From Aliidongia sp035943795 (GTDB taxonomy: Bacteria; Pseudomonadota; Alphaproteobacteria; ATCC43930; CGMCC-115725): 64,000 nt of DNA. The translations under genes and the position numbers were made by a program. Location: NCBI RefSeq assembly GCF_035943795.1, contig NZ_DASZBY010000114.1:7800-71799 (forward strand). The letters are read 5' to 3'. A model generated the notes under the pieces. It was not told where the DNA came from. It saw only the letters and a list, made by a program, of their open reading frames with translations, and ran no database searches. This document shows, one piece after another, positions 42,913-52,044 of this stretch. Every line of letters starts with the position of its first letter. Position 1 is the stretch's first letter.

Positions 42913-43866
42913 ATGACCCTGCCCTTTCCCTTGCTCGACCCGCGCGAGCGCCACCACCGGATCGCCTCGCCGGTATCCGGCCTGTCGTTGTTCCTGCGCC
43001 ACCTGCCACCGACCGGTCGCCCGAACGGCCGGGCGGTGCTCTATGTCCATGGCGCGAGCTTTCCCTCGGCGCTGTCGATCGCCCACCGCTTCGACGGGCG
43101 ATCGTGGCGTGACGACCTCGCGGACGCCGGGTTCGACGTCTGGGGGTTCGATTTCCTGGGGTTTGGCCATTCCGACCGCTATCCGGAGATGGCCGCTCCG
43201 GCCGAGGCCCATGCGCCGCTCGGCCGTGCCGGTCCCGCCGCACGCCAGATCGAGGCCGCCGCGCGGTTCGTCGCGGCGCATCATGCCATCGCCCGGCTGT
43301 CGATCGTCGCCCATTCCTGGGGCACGATCGCGGCCGGACGCTGCGCGCAGGAATGCCCCGAACTGGTCGATCGACTGGTGCTGTTCGGGCCGATCGTCCG
43401 GCGCGAGGGCGAAGCGTCGGACGCGCCGGAGCCCGCCTGGTTTCCGGTCACGCTCGATGATCAATGGACCCGCTTCACCAAGGACGTGCCGGCCGGCGAA
43501 CCCGCCGTGCTGTCGGGTCACCATTTCGCCGACTGGGGGCCGCGCTATCTGGCCAGCGACCCCGGCAGTGCCGACCGGCGGCCGGCGGCGGTGCATGTGC
43601 CAGGCGGGCCCAGCGCCGACGTGATCGACGCCTGGTCCGGGCGGCTCGCCTACGACCCGGCCGCCCTGGCACTGCCGGTCGCGATCATCCGCGGCGAATG
43701 GGACAGCTCGAGCACCGACGCGGATGCGCGCTGGCTGTTCGACCGGCTCGTCGCGTCACCTGTGAAGCGGGACGTCAAGATCGGCCGGGCGACCCATCTC
43801 ATGCACCTGGAGACGGGCCGCACCGCGCTTCACGCCGAAACCCGCGCGTTCCTGCTGGGCGAATAG
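42913..43866 (+). CDS. alpha/beta hydrolase
   Basis: 317 residues, cytoplasmic. Oxyanion strand YVHGASFPSALS, DFLGFGHSDR after the next strand, nucleophile Ser in VAHSWGTIAAGR, an acidic residue in IIRGEWDSSSTDAD and His in RATHLMHLE. The nucleophile elbow has Ala-His-Ser-Trp-Gly in place of Gly-x-Ser-x-Gly. Substrate unknown; an esterase or lipase-like role is likely. Divergent from the glycosylase gene. Confidence 0.85.
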   Translation: MTLPFPLLDPRERHHRIASPVSGLSLFLRHLPPTGRPNGRAVLYVHGASFPSALSIAHRFDGRSWRDDLADAGFDVWGFDFLGFGHSDRYPEMAAPAEAHAPLGRAGPAARQIEAAARFVAAHHAIARLSIVAHSWGTIAAGRCAQECPELVDRLVLFGPIVRREGEASDAPEPAWFPVTLDDQWTRFTKDVPAGEPAVLSGHHFADWGPRYLASDPGSADRRPAAVHVPGGPSADVIDAWSGRLAYDPAALALPVAIIRGEWDSSSTDADARWLFDRLVASPVKRDVKIGRATHLMHLETGRTALHAETRAFLLGE

Positions 43867-43875
43867 GCCATTTAC

Positions 43876-43895
43876 CGTCATCCCGCGGCGGCGGG
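43876..43895. repeat. single arm of a palindromic repeat (type B-like)
   Basis: CGTCATCCCGCGGCGGCGGG lies between the stop codons of two convergent genes. It begins with the same CGTCAT as the other repeats and has a short CCCGC/GCGGG stem. A decayed solo copy. Confidence 0.4.
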
Positions 43896-43896
43896 C

Positions 43897-45681
43897 TCAG
43901 TGGCTCAATTCGACCGGCTGCATGGTGGCCCGCGTGCCGTTGGTTTCGCCGGCGGCATGGGTCAGCAGGTCGAGCCGTTCGAGCAGGGGGCCGAGCGCCG
44001 CGAGCCGGCCGAGCGTCGTGCCGATCTGGCTACCGCCGCCGCCATCCTCGTCATCGCCCGACAGGCCGGTCATGAGCCGCTGCAGCGGCGAGCGCGGCTG
44101 GGGGTAGGGCCGCAGCACGATCGGCTGGCCGGGACCGATGCCGGCCGCATCCTTGGCCAGCCTGACCGCGACGTCGAGGCCGCCCAATTCGTCGACCAAG
44201 CCATTCTCCTTGGCCTGGGCGCCGGTCCACACCCTGCCCTTGGCGATGGCCTCGACCTTGGCAGGGTCCAGCTTCCGGCCGTCGGCGACATGGGCGATGA
44301 ACGCGTGATAGACCTGGTCCAGCGAGCGCTCGAACCTTTCGTGCTGCGCCTGCGTGTAGTCGTGAAGCGTGCTTTCGATCCCGGCGTTCTGACCTTGCTG
44401 CACTTCGTCCCAGCTCACGCCGATCTTGTCCCACAGCCCGCTGGTGACGATCTTGCCGCCGAACACGCCGATCGAACCGGTCAAGGTGCCGGGCTCCGCC
44501 ACGATCTTGTCTGCCGGAGCGGCGATGAAATAGCCGCCGGACGCGGCGGTATCGCCCATGCTGACCATCAGCGGCTTGCCGCCGTCATGGGCCTTTTTCA
44601 AAGCGCGCCAGATCGTCTCCGACGCGAGCGCCGAGCCACCGGGGCTGTCGATGCGAAGCACGATGGCCTTGACCGAGGAATCCCGGCTCGCCTGGTTGAT
44701 CGCCCGCACCAGATCGTCGGAGGCCACGCCGTCGGCATCGCCGGTCGGGCCGCTGGCGCTGCGGCCGCTATGGATCTCGCCGACCGCGCGCAGCACGGCG
44801 ATGACCTGGCCGGTCGGCGCGCCGACCTTGGCGGCGGCCAGATATTGCGGGCCGGTCATGACCCGGGTGCCGGCGCCCGACTTCTTCATCGCGGCATCCA
44901 GCGCCTCGTCGGCATAGCCGATATGGTCGACCAGATGTTTCGCCAGCGCGTCATCGGTCAGGTAGGGGCCATTGTCGATCAGGGTGCGAACCTCGTCGGG
45001 CTTCAACTTGCGATCCTGCGCGATGCCGTCGGCGGTCTGGTCGAACACGGATTTGATCAGCCCGGTGAAGGCCTCGCGATCCGTATCGGGCAGTTTGGTC
45101 TCGGTCAGCTGGGTCATGGCCGACTTATATTCGGCGCGCCGGTCGAACGACGCGGTCACGCCCAGCTTGTCGAGCGTGCCCTTGAAGAACGGCAGTTCGG
45201 CCGCGACGCCGGTCAATCCTATGGCGCCGACCGGCTGTAGCCAGATCTCGTCGAACGCGGTCGATAGATAATAAGCGCGCGTACCGCCGCTCAGGTCACC
45301 GAAACTTTCGGCGAAGGCATAGGCGAACTTGCCCTTGGCGCGGAATGCGGCGATGGCGTCGCGCAGTTCCTGCACCTGGGCCAGCCCCAGCGGCACCTCG
45401 CCCGTCCGCGCGACCAGTCCGCGCACCCGGTTGTCGTCTGCTGCCCGTCGGATCGCGTCGACCGTGTCGGCGAAGCTGATCGCATGGTCGCCCAGGAACT
45501 GATCGGCAAGGCCGATGGAAGCTTTCTCGGTCTGCGGTCGCTGGAAATCGAAGCGCAGGATCGTCGTGTCGGCGATCTGCGGCTTCTTGCCGGCGTAATG
45601 GAATGCCGCATAGAAGCCCAGCGAGACGATCGCGACGGCGAGTAGGCCGATCACGGCGAAGAACCACAGGAAGAAACGCAT
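43897..45681 (-). CDS. sppA: signal peptide peptidase SppA, long (67K) form
   Basis: 594 residues with an N-terminal membrane anchor (MRFFLWFFAVIGLLAVAIVSLGFYAAF). Two crotonase-like halves. Catalytic Lys in RAEYKSAMTQ in the first half and nucleophile Ser in RIDSPGGSALASE in the second, as in E. coli SppA, where the dyad is split between the halves. Degrades cleaved signal peptides in the inner membrane. Possible operon with the AhpD-like gene upstream (43-nt gap). Confidence 0.92.
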   Translation of the reverse strand: MRFFLWFFAVIGLLAVAIVSLGFYAAFHYAGKKPQIADTTILRFDFQRPQTEKASIGLADQFLGDHAISFADTVDAIRRAADDNRVRGLVARTGEVPLGLAQVQELRDAIAAFRAKGKFAYAFAESFGDLSGGTRAYYLSTAFDEIWLQPVGAIGLTGVAAELPFFKGTLDKLGVTASFDRRAEYKSAMTQLTETKLPDTDREAFTGLIKSVFDQTADGIAQDRKLKPDEVRTLIDNGPYLTDDALAKHLVDHIGYADEALDAAMKKSGAGTRVMTGPQYLAAAKVGAPTGQVIAVLRAVGEIHSGRSASGPTGDADGVASDDLVRAINQASRDSSVKAIVLRIDSPGGSALASETIWRALKKAHDGGKPLMVSMGDTAASGGYFIAAPADKIVAEPGTLTGSIGVFGGKIVTSGLWDKIGVSWDEVQQGQNAGIESTLHDYTQAQHERFERSLDQVYHAFIAHVADGRKLDPAKVEAIAKGRVWTGAQAKENGLVDELGGLDVAVRLAKDAAGIGPGQPIVLRPYPQPRSPLQRLMTGLSGDDEDGGGGSQIGTTLGRLAALGPLLERLDLLTHAAGETNGTRATMQPVELSH

Positions 45682-45724
45682 GGATGAGAGATCCTGATCG
45701 GAAGGCCGGCTGAGCGGAACGGGC

Positions 45725-46300
45725 TCAGCGATCGAGCCGGTGATACTCGGGGTTGGGCATCATGTCGGTCGCGGACGCCATGCGGTTGGACAGGTTGAAG
45801 AAGGCGGCCGTCTCGGCCAGATCGAAGATGTCCTCTTCGCCGAAACCCTCGCGGCGCAACGCATCGCGGTCGCCGTCGTCGACGAGATTGGGTGTCATGG
45901 TCAATTTCCAAGCGAAATCGAGCATGGCGCGCTGGCGGCCGTCGAGCTTGGCGACCCGGTAGTTGAGCGCGATCATCTCGCCCAGCTGAGGGTCGCCCGA
46001 CAGCCGGCGCACCGCCTGGCCATGGGCGACCAGGCAATAATAGCAGCGGTTGGCCGACGAGACCGTGACGGCGACCATCTCGCGCTCGAGCTTGCTCAGG
46101 CCCGACGGCGCCAGCATCAGCTCGTTGTACATGGTGATGAAATTGCGCAGCTTGGCCGGGCGCAGGCTGTAGGCATGAAAGACATTCGGCACGAAGCCGA
46201 GCTTCTCGACGCATTTCGCGTAGATCGCGCGCAGATCCTCGTCCAGGCCGGCGGGATCGCTGGTGCCCAGGGCCGAGATATGGTCGGGTTGCGGCATCAT
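45725..46300 (-). CDS. AhpD-like / carboxymuconolactone decarboxylase family protein
   Basis: 191 residues. The redox motif CYYCLVAHGQAV (Cys-x-x-Cys-x3-His) is the AhpD signature, preceded by LSKLEREMVAVTVSSANR. Peroxidase-related members of this family remove alkyl hydroperoxides. GAGGAG lies just upstream of two tandem ATGs (46300 and 46297), so either may be used. Longer in-frame starts are unrelated sequence. Confidence 0.87.
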   Translation of the reverse strand: MMPQPDHISALGTSDPAGLDEDLRAIYAKCVEKLGFVPNVFHAYSLRPAKLRNFITMYNELMLAPSGLSKLEREMVAVTVSSANRCYYCLVAHGQAVRRLSGDPQLGEMIALNYRVAKLDGRQRAMLDFAWKLTMTPNLVDDGDRDALRREGFGEEDIFDLAETAAFFNLSNRMASATDMMPNPEYHRLDR

Positions 46301-46456
46301 GCTCCTCGAGGTCGCCATTGAAGGGGCGGCGAGCCTAGCACGAACGCCGGCCGGGGCGGCATCGGTCCGATTCGCACGATAGGGCGCCGCAAGAGGATCG
46401 GAACGTCGCATCCGGCGTTTACCATGCGACTCACTACATATCGGGGGATTTGCGTC

Positions 46457-46699
46457 ATGACCGTCATCGTCGGGCTGGCAGACGCCACGCTGCATCTGGC
46501 CGATCTGATCGACCATGCCGCGTCGGGCGAAGAGATCATCATGGTCAAGGCCGGCCGGCCCGTCGCCCGGCTGGCCCCGATCGACCAGGACGGCTCGATC
46601 CTTCGTCGGCGCAACGCCCGCACCCTGCAGGCCGGCTTCAACGATCCGCCGTCCCAGCAGGTTCAGTGGTGCGGGAACGTCGGGCACCAAGTCACCTGA
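46457..46699 (+). CDS. Phd/YefM family antitoxin, unpaired
   Basis: 80 residues from ATG 46457. Phd/YefM fold: VGLADATLHLADLIDHAASGEEIIMVKAGRPVARLAPID (DNA-binding and dimer part). The C-terminal toxin-binding tail (DPPSQQVQWCGNVGHQVT) is not typical and may be altered by a frameshift. No PIN or RelE/Doc-type toxin gene follows; aroC converges 22 nt downstream. Either a solitary regulator or the remnant of a lost toxin pair. Confidence 0.75.
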   Translation: MTVIVGLADATLHLADLIDHAASGEEIIMVKAGRPVARLAPIDQDGSILRRRNARTLQAGFNDPPSQQVQWCGNVGHQVT

Positions 46700-46721
46700 C
46701 GATCCGACGATCGAAGCGCCG

Positions 46722-47792
46722 CTAGCCGCATTGCGCCCGATGCTGCAGCAGATGGTCGGCCAGCACCAGCGCCGCCATCGCCTCACCGACCGGCACGGCA
46801 CGGATGCCGACGCAGGGGTCGTGGCGGCCCTTGGTCACGATCTCCGTCTCCTCGCCCGCAATCGTCACGGTTCGGCGCGGCTGCAGGATCGAACTGGTCG
46901 GCTTGACCGCAAAGCGCACGACCACGTCCTGACCGGTCGAGATGCCGCCCAGGATGCCGCCGGCATGGTTCGACAGGAAACGCACACCGTCGTTGCCCAT
47001 GCGCATCTCGTCCGCATTCTCCTCGCCCGATAGGGCGGCCGCGGCGAACCCGTCGCCGATTTCGACCGCCTTCACCGCATTGATCGACATCATGGCGGCC
47101 GAGAGGTCGGCGTCGAGCTTGCGATAGATCGGGTTGCCGAGCCCGACCGGCACGCCCGAGGCCACGATCTCGATCACCGCGCCGATCGACGAACCGGCCT
47201 TGCGCACGCCGTCCAGATAGATCTCCCATTCGGCCGCCGCCACCGGGTCGGGGCACCAGAACGGGTTGCGCTCGATCTCGGCCCAATCCCACCGGCTGCG
47301 GTCGATCTTGTGCGGACCGACCTGGACCAGCGCGCCGCGGACCTGGATGCCGGAACCCAGCACGGCCCGGGCGACACCGCCGGCCGCGACCCGGGACGCG
47401 GTCTCCCGCGCCGACGACCGGCCGCCGCCGCGATAGTCGCGGATGCCGTATTTCGACCAATAGGTATAGTCGGCATGGCCGGGACGGAACTTGTCCTTGA
47501 TCTCGCCATAGTCCTTGGACCGCTGATCCTCGTTCTGGATTTCCAGCGCCACGGGCGTGCCGGTGGTCAGGCCCTCGAACACGCCGGACAGGATGCGGAC
47601 CTGGTCCGGCTCCTGCCGCTGGGTGGTGAAGCGCGACTGGCCGGGCTTGCGCCGGTCGAGCCAGTGCTGGATGTCGGCCTCGCTGAGGGCCAAGCGTGGC
47701 GGCACGCCGTCGACGACGCAGCCGATCGCGGGCCCGTGGCTCTCGCCCCAGGTGGTGAAGCGGAACAGCGCGCCGAAGCTATTGCCGGCCAT
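46722..47792 (-). CDS. aroC: chorismate synthase
   Basis: Makes chorismate from EPSP using reduced FMN. 356 residues with the family signatures GESHGPAIGCVVDG (residues 13-26), the YRGGGRSSARETASRVAAG block and SNHAGGILGGISTGQ. N terminus NSFGALFRFTTWGESHG is standard. 27 nt downstream of the fabI gene on the same strand. Confidence 0.97.
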   Translation of the reverse strand: MAGNSFGALFRFTTWGESHGPAIGCVVDGVPPRLALSEADIQHWLDRRKPGQSRFTTQRQEPDQVRILSGVFEGLTTGTPVALEIQNEDQRSKDYGEIKDKFRPGHADYTYWSKYGIRDYRGGGRSSARETASRVAAGGVARAVLGSGIQVRGALVQVGPHKIDRSRWDWAEIERNPFWCPDPVAAAEWEIYLDGVRKAGSSIGAVIEIVASGVPVGLGNPIYRKLDADLSAAMMSINAVKAVEIGDGFAAAALSGEENADEMRMGNDGVRFLSNHAGGILGGISTGQDVVVRFAVKPTSSILQPRRTVTIAGEETEIVTKGRHDPCVGIRAVPVGEAMAALVLADHLLQHRAQCG

Positions 47793-47819
47793 GTTTCCCT
47801 AACCTCTGTTCGACCGGCC

Positions 47820-48632
47820 TCAGACGACGGCGATGTCCGGGGCGTCGACCGCCTTCATGCCGACGACGTGGTAGCCGCAATCGACGTGATGGATCTCGCC
47901 CGACACGCCGCTCGACAGGTCGCTGACGAAATACAGCCCACTGCCGCCGACGTCATCGCTCGAGACGTTGCGCTTCAGGGGCGAATTATACTGGTTCCAC
48001 TTCAGGATATAGCGGAAATCGCTGATGCCCGAGGCGGCCAGCGTCTTCACCGGGCCGTAGGAAATGCCGTTGACCCGAATGCCCTGGCCGCCCAGGTCGA
48101 CCGCCAGGTAGCGCACGCTCGCTTCGAGTGCCGCCTTGGCCACGCCCATGACATTGTAGTTGGGCATGACCCGTTCGGCGCCCAGATAGGTCAGCGTGAT
48201 CAGGCTGCCGCCGTTCGGCATGATGGCGCTGGCGCGCTTGCATACGTCGGTGAACGAGAAGCACGAAATGTCCATGGTACGCAGGAAATTGCCGCGGGTC
48301 GTATCGGCATAGCGGCCCTTCAGCTCCTCCTTGTCGGAAAAGCCCACGGCATGGACGACGAAATCGATGGCGCCCCAGCACTCGGCAAGGGCCGTGAAGG
48401 TCCGATCCATCGAGGCTTCGTCGGTCACGTCGCATTCGACCAGGAAATCCGAACCGATGCCGGCGGCCAGCGGGCGCACGCGCTTTTCCAGCGCCTCGCC
48501 CTGGTAGGTGAAGGCGAGCTCCCCGCCTTGCGCATGGATGGCTTGAGCGATGTGCCAGGCGAGCGACATGTGATTCGCCACGCCCATGATCAGGCCTCGC
48601 TTGCCGGCCATGAGGGTCCCAACGTTCGCCAT
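47820..48632 (-). CDS. fabI: enoyl-[acyl-carrier-protein] reductase (NADH)
   Basis: Last step of the fatty acid elongation cycle. Start at ATG 48632 (MANVGTLMAGKRGLIMGVANHMSLAW) gives 270 residues; the in-frame extension upstream is unrelated. Catalytic pair in the FabI pattern Y-x6-K (YNVMGVAKAALEASVRYLA), NAD site GVANHMSLAWHIA. Typical alphaproteobacterial FabI neighbourhood with aroC, dnaJ-like and pdxH. Triclosan-sensitive type by family. Confidence 0.95.
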   Translation of the reverse strand: MANVGTLMAGKRGLIMGVANHMSLAWHIAQAIHAQGGELAFTYQGEALEKRVRPLAAGIGSDFLVECDVTDEASMDRTFTALAECWGAIDFVVHAVGFSDKEELKGRYADTTRGNFLRTMDISCFSFTDVCKRASAIMPNGGSLITLTYLGAERVMPNYNVMGVAKAALEASVRYLAVDLGGQGIRVNGISYGPVKTLAASGISDFRYILKWNQYNSPLKRNVSSDDVGGSGLYFVSDLSSGVSGEIHHVDCGYHVVGMKAVDAPDIAVV

Positions 48633-48802
48633 AAGAAGGCTGCTCCTGAATGCATGACGGTCAAAACTGGGCGGGATGCTACACGAAACCGCCCGGCGGC
48701 GGGAATCCCCGCTGGCGCGTGCTTGGAAAGGATGGATCGCCCCCGTAGAGTTGGGGACAGCCACCCCAGACTTTTCCCCGGGCGGCAGGATTGGCGCAAG
48801 GG

Positions 48803-50095
48803 ATGATCGATCAGAACCTGAGCGAGCGCGAGCGTGCGCCGGCAACTCCCGGCCAGATCCGGCCGGCAAAGGCCGAAGGGGTCGGTCAGCGCCTCGTCCG
48901 CTTCATGCATCATGTGGTGAAGCGTTTCATCGAGGACGGCTGCTTCGCCGCCGCCGGCGCCTTGAGCTACACCACTCTCGTCTCGATCGTGCCCCTGCTG
49001 GCGATCAGCCTGGCCGTGCTGTCGGCCTTCCCGATCTTCGACAAGCTGCGCGAACGCGCGCTGATGCTGATGTTCGACAATTTCGTTCCCACGGTCGGCG
49101 CCACGGTCGAGGGCTATATCAGCAGCTTCGCGCAGAGCGCCGGCAAGACGACCGCGATCGGCCTGCTCGTGCTGGCGGTGACCGCGATCATGCTGCTGGC
49201 CACCATCGAGGATCGGCTGGATGCGATCTGGCGGGTCCATGCACCCCGGCGCTGGCTCGTGCGAGTGCTGACCTATTGGACGGTGCTGACGCTCGGCCCC
49301 CTGCTGTTCGGCGTCGGCCTGTCGCTGTCGACCAGCCTCAACGGCTTGACCCGCGATATCGCCGTGGTCGGCGCCTCGCAGCACCTGATCGAGGCCGCGC
49401 TCGAGGTGCTCGCCGCCTATGCGCCGTTCCTGCTGGAGACGGTCGGCTTCACCCTGCTGTTCTGCCTCATCCCCCATTGCCCGGTGCGCTGGCGCGACGG
49501 CGCGGTCGGCGCCGTGGTCGCGGCCCTGCTGTTCGAGGGCTGCAAGGCCGGCTTCACGCTCTATCTCGGCCATTTCAACGCCTATACCGCGATCTATGGC
49601 GCGCTGGCCGTGATCCCGATCTTCCTCTTGTGGATGTACCTGTCGTGGGGCGTCGTGCTGTTCGGCGCCGAAGTCGCGGCGGCGGTGCCGCTCTGGGGGC
49701 TGGCGGCCCCCGAGGAGGCGCTGGCCCAGGCGCGGGTCGATCTCGATTTGGGGCTGGCGGTGCTGGCGCAGTTGGCGGACCAGGGACGACGCGGCGGCTC
49801 CATGCCGTTCCGCGTGCTGGCGACGCAACTGGCGGCGCCGGTCGGCGTCCTGTCGAACTGCCTCGACCGGCTGCTGGCGGCCGGTTTCATCGCGGCCAGC
49901 GTCGATGGCGGCTGGGTCCTGGCCCGGGACTTGACGGCGGCCCGGCTCGTCGACCTGAAACGCGCGGTCGAGACCGAACCCGACTATCGGCGCGGCCGGC
50001 GCAACACGCGCCTCGGCCGTCAATGGCAGGCGGTCACCGCCGCGGAACAGGCAGCCTTGGACGTGCCGATCGCAAATCTGCTCGGCGAGGGGTGA
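48803..50095 (+). CDS. YihY/virulence factor BrkB family membrane protein
   Basis: 430 residues with about six membrane segments in the N-terminal 290 residues (RFIEDGCFAAAGALSYTTLVSIVPLLAISLAVL is the family start; GAVVAALLFEGCKAGFTLYL ... YGALAVIPIFLLWMYLSWGVVLFGAEVAAA). A C-terminal cytoplasmic winged-helix-like extension follows. It is not an RNase BN despite old naming. Divergent from fabI and convergent with the DnaJ-like gene. ATG 48803 chosen; TTG 48791 also possible. Confidence 0.88.
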   Translation: MIDQNLSERERAPATPGQIRPAKAEGVGQRLVRFMHHVVKRFIEDGCFAAAGALSYTTLVSIVPLLAISLAVLSAFPIFDKLRERALMLMFDNFVPTVGATVEGYISSFAQSAGKTTAIGLLVLAVTAIMLLATIEDRLDAIWRVHAPRRWLVRVLTYWTVLTLGPLLFGVGLSLSTSLNGLTRDIAVVGASQHLIEAALEVLAAYAPFLLETVGFTLLFCLIPHCPVRWRDGAVGAVVAALLFEGCKAGFTLYLGHFNAYTAIYGALAVIPIFLLWMYLSWGVVLFGAEVAAAVPLWGLAAPEEALAQARVDLDLGLAVLAQLADQGRRGGSMPFRVLATQLAAPVGVLSNCLDRLLAAGFIAASVDGGWVLARDLTAARLVDLKRAVETEPDYRRGRRNTRLGRQWQAVTAAEQAALDVPIANLLGEG

Positions 50096-50941
50096 TCAGT
50101 ATTTCGGCCGGACGCTGTAGCTGTGGCGCTTCGACCATTCTTCCAGGAAGTCGGTCAGCTCGCCGTCCTTGGCCGTCGGCAGCACGAGCTTCAGCGTCAC
50201 GAGCTGGTCGCCCTGGCCGCCAAGCCCCTTGCCGCGCAGGCGCAGCACCTGGTCGGTGTTGGAACCCTTGGGAACCTTGAGCGAGACCAGCCCCTGCACC
50301 GTCGGCACGGTGACCGTCGCGCCCAGTACCGCCTCGGGCAGGGTCACGGGCAAGGTCATCAGGATGTCGTGGTCGCGCCGCGTGAACAGCGGATGCGGCT
50401 CGACCGTCAGTTCGACGAACACGTCGCCGGCCGGTCCACCGTTGGTGCCGGCGCCGCCCTGGCCCTTGAGACGCAGCGTCTGGCCATCCTGGGTCATGGC
50501 CGGGATGGCGACCTCGAGCACGCGCTGGTCCTTGATGATCAGGCGCTTCTTGGCGCCGATCGCGGCCTCGACGAAAGGCACGGTCAGCGATTGATAGATA
50601 TCGGCGCCGCGCAGCTTCGGCCCGCTGCCCGTCGCCTCGCGCCGAAAGCCCCAACTGCGGCCGAAGAAGCTGTCCAGTCCATCATCGTCGAGCGGATTGC
50701 TGCGACCACGCCCGGTCCGCGTCGCGGCCTCGGCGGCGGCGACCTTGGTGTCGTATTGGCGGCGCTTGGCATCGTCCGACAGGACGTCGTAGGCGGCGGT
50801 GATGTCGTTGAACCGCCGGGCGCTCACCGGATTGTTCGGGTGCAGGTCCGGGTGCAGTTCTTTGGCAAGCTTGCGGTAGGACCGCTTGATCTCGTCGGGG
50901 CTGGCGTCGCGCCCGACCTGGAGGGTAGCGTAGGGATCCAT
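50096..50941 (-). CDS. J-domain chaperone, CbpA/DnaJ C-terminal type
   Basis: 281 residues. J-domain at residues 2-66 with HPD in LAKELHPDLHPNNP, then a short linker with GRSWGFRREATG, then two substrate-binding beta domains (GADIYQSLTVPFVEAAIGAKKRLII; LPVTLPEAVLGATVTVPTVQG). The Cys-rich zinc domain of DnaJ is missing, so it is the CbpA type. Works with DnaK by family. Divergent from pdxH. Confidence 0.9.
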   Translation of the reverse strand: MDPYATLQVGRDASPDEIKRSYRKLAKELHPDLHPNNPVSARRFNDITAAYDVLSDDAKRRQYDTKVAAAEAATRTGRGRSNPLDDDGLDSFFGRSWGFRREATGSGPKLRGADIYQSLTVPFVEAAIGAKKRLIIKDQRVLEVAIPAMTQDGQTLRLKGQGGAGTNGGPAGDVFVELTVEPHPLFTRRDHDILMTLPVTLPEAVLGATVTVPTVQGLVSLKVPKGSNTDQVLRLRGKGLGGQGDQLVTLKLVLPTAKDGELTDFLEEWSKRHSYSVRPKY

Positions 50942-51038
50942 GGTTGGGACTATCCTGCCAGCCGGTTAGCATTCCGTAAAGCTGCCGTGGGCAAAGGCTT
51001 GGATCGCGCGGCGCGTTCCGCCGCCGTTGGAGAAAAAG

Positions 51039-51623
51039 ATGAACGAGGCCTCGGATCCCTACGATTTGTTCGACATCTGGTTTGCCGAGGCGAAGGCGAG
51101 CGAGCCGGCCGATCCGAACGCCATGGCGCTCGCGACCACGACTCCGGACGGCCATCCCTCCGTCCGCATCGTGCTGTTGAAGGGGCTCGATCGGCAGGGT
51201 TTCGTATTCTACACCAACGTCGAGTCGCGCAAGGGCGGCGAGCTGCAGGCCAATCCGCGGGCCGCTCTGTGTTTCCACTGGAAGTCGCTGAAGCGGCAGG
51301 TCCGGATCGAGGGACCGATCGTGCCGGCGACCGAGGCGGAGGCGGATGCCTATTTCGCCGGCCGGCCGCGTGACAGCCGGATCGGCGCCTGGGCGTCCCA
51401 GCAATCGCGACCGCTCGACACCCGGGCCACCTTCGAGGCGCGCATCCGCGAGTTCGACGCGAAATACCCGGGCGAGACGGTGCCGCGTCCACCGTTCTGG
51501 GGCGGCTTCCGCCTGACTCCGACCAGGATCGAGTTCTGGCAGGATCGGCCGTTCCGCCTGCATGACCGGCTGGTGTTCACGCCCGAGGGGGCAGGCTGGG
51601 CGATCGAAAGGCTGTATCCGTGA
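51039..51623 (+). CDS. pdxH: pyridoxamine 5'-phosphate oxidase
   Basis: FMN enzyme that oxidises pyridoxamine/pyridoxine phosphate to PLP. 194 residues from ATG 51039 (GGAG upstream). FMN-site blocks PSVRIVLLKGLDRQGFVFYTNVESRKGGEL and CFHWKSLKRQVRIEG, and the C-terminal PPFWGGFRLTPTRIEFWQDRPFRLHDRL. PLP is used by HemA and TrpB encoded in this window. Its stop overlaps the next gene (GTGA). Confidence 0.95.
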   Translation: MNEASDPYDLFDIWFAEAKASEPADPNAMALATTTPDGHPSVRIVLLKGLDRQGFVFYTNVESRKGGELQANPRAALCFHWKSLKRQVRIEGPIVPATEAEADAYFAGRPRDSRIGAWASQQSRPLDTRATFEARIREFDAKYPGETVPRPPFWGGFRLTPTRIEFWQDRPFRLHDRLVFTPEGAGWAIERLYP

Positions 51624-52000
51624 CCGCCGGCCGGGCTGCGGCACTCCTGGGCCTGGTCCTGACGCTCGGCGCGTGCGGTGGGCCGGACAGGGCTACGAAC
51701 GAAGCGGCGGCACAGCTCGCCTATCGCCGGGGTTTCGAGGCGATCGGCACCGGCGACTGGCTGACGGCCGAGCAATATCTGCTGCAGGCGAAGCAGGCTT
51801 TTCCCGACGATCCCTACGTGCTCCTGAACCTGGGCGTGGTCGCCCAGCGCCTCGGCCGGTTCGACGAGGCGCGGCGCTATTACCAGCAGGTGGTCGACCG
51901 CGCGCCGGACGTGGTGCCGGTCCAGGTCTCCGATCCCAAGGCGTCCGGCAAGACGCTGGCCGACCTGGCCCGCGCCGATCTCGCGACCCTGCCGAACTAA
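51620..52000 (+). CDS. TPR-repeat lipoprotein
   Basis: 126 residues from the GTG overlapping the pdxH stop. Lipobox LTLGAC with Cys19 gives a lipoprotein signal peptide. About two TPR-like repeats follow (LAYRRGFEAIGTGDWLTAEQYLLQAKQAFPDDP and VLLNLGVVAQRLGRFDEARRYYQQVVDRAPD). Probably a membrane-anchored adaptor; the partner is unknown. Confidence 0.8.
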   Translation: MTAGRAAALLGLVLTLGACGGPDRATNEAAAQLAYRRGFEAIGTGDWLTAEQYLLQAKQAFPDDPYVLLNLGVVAQRLGRFDEARRYYQQVVDRAPDVVPVQVSDPKASGKTLADLARADLATLPN

Positions 52001-52044
52001 CCCGAGGCTGGTGCTGCGGCGATGCCGCGCCTACATTCAGCGGC

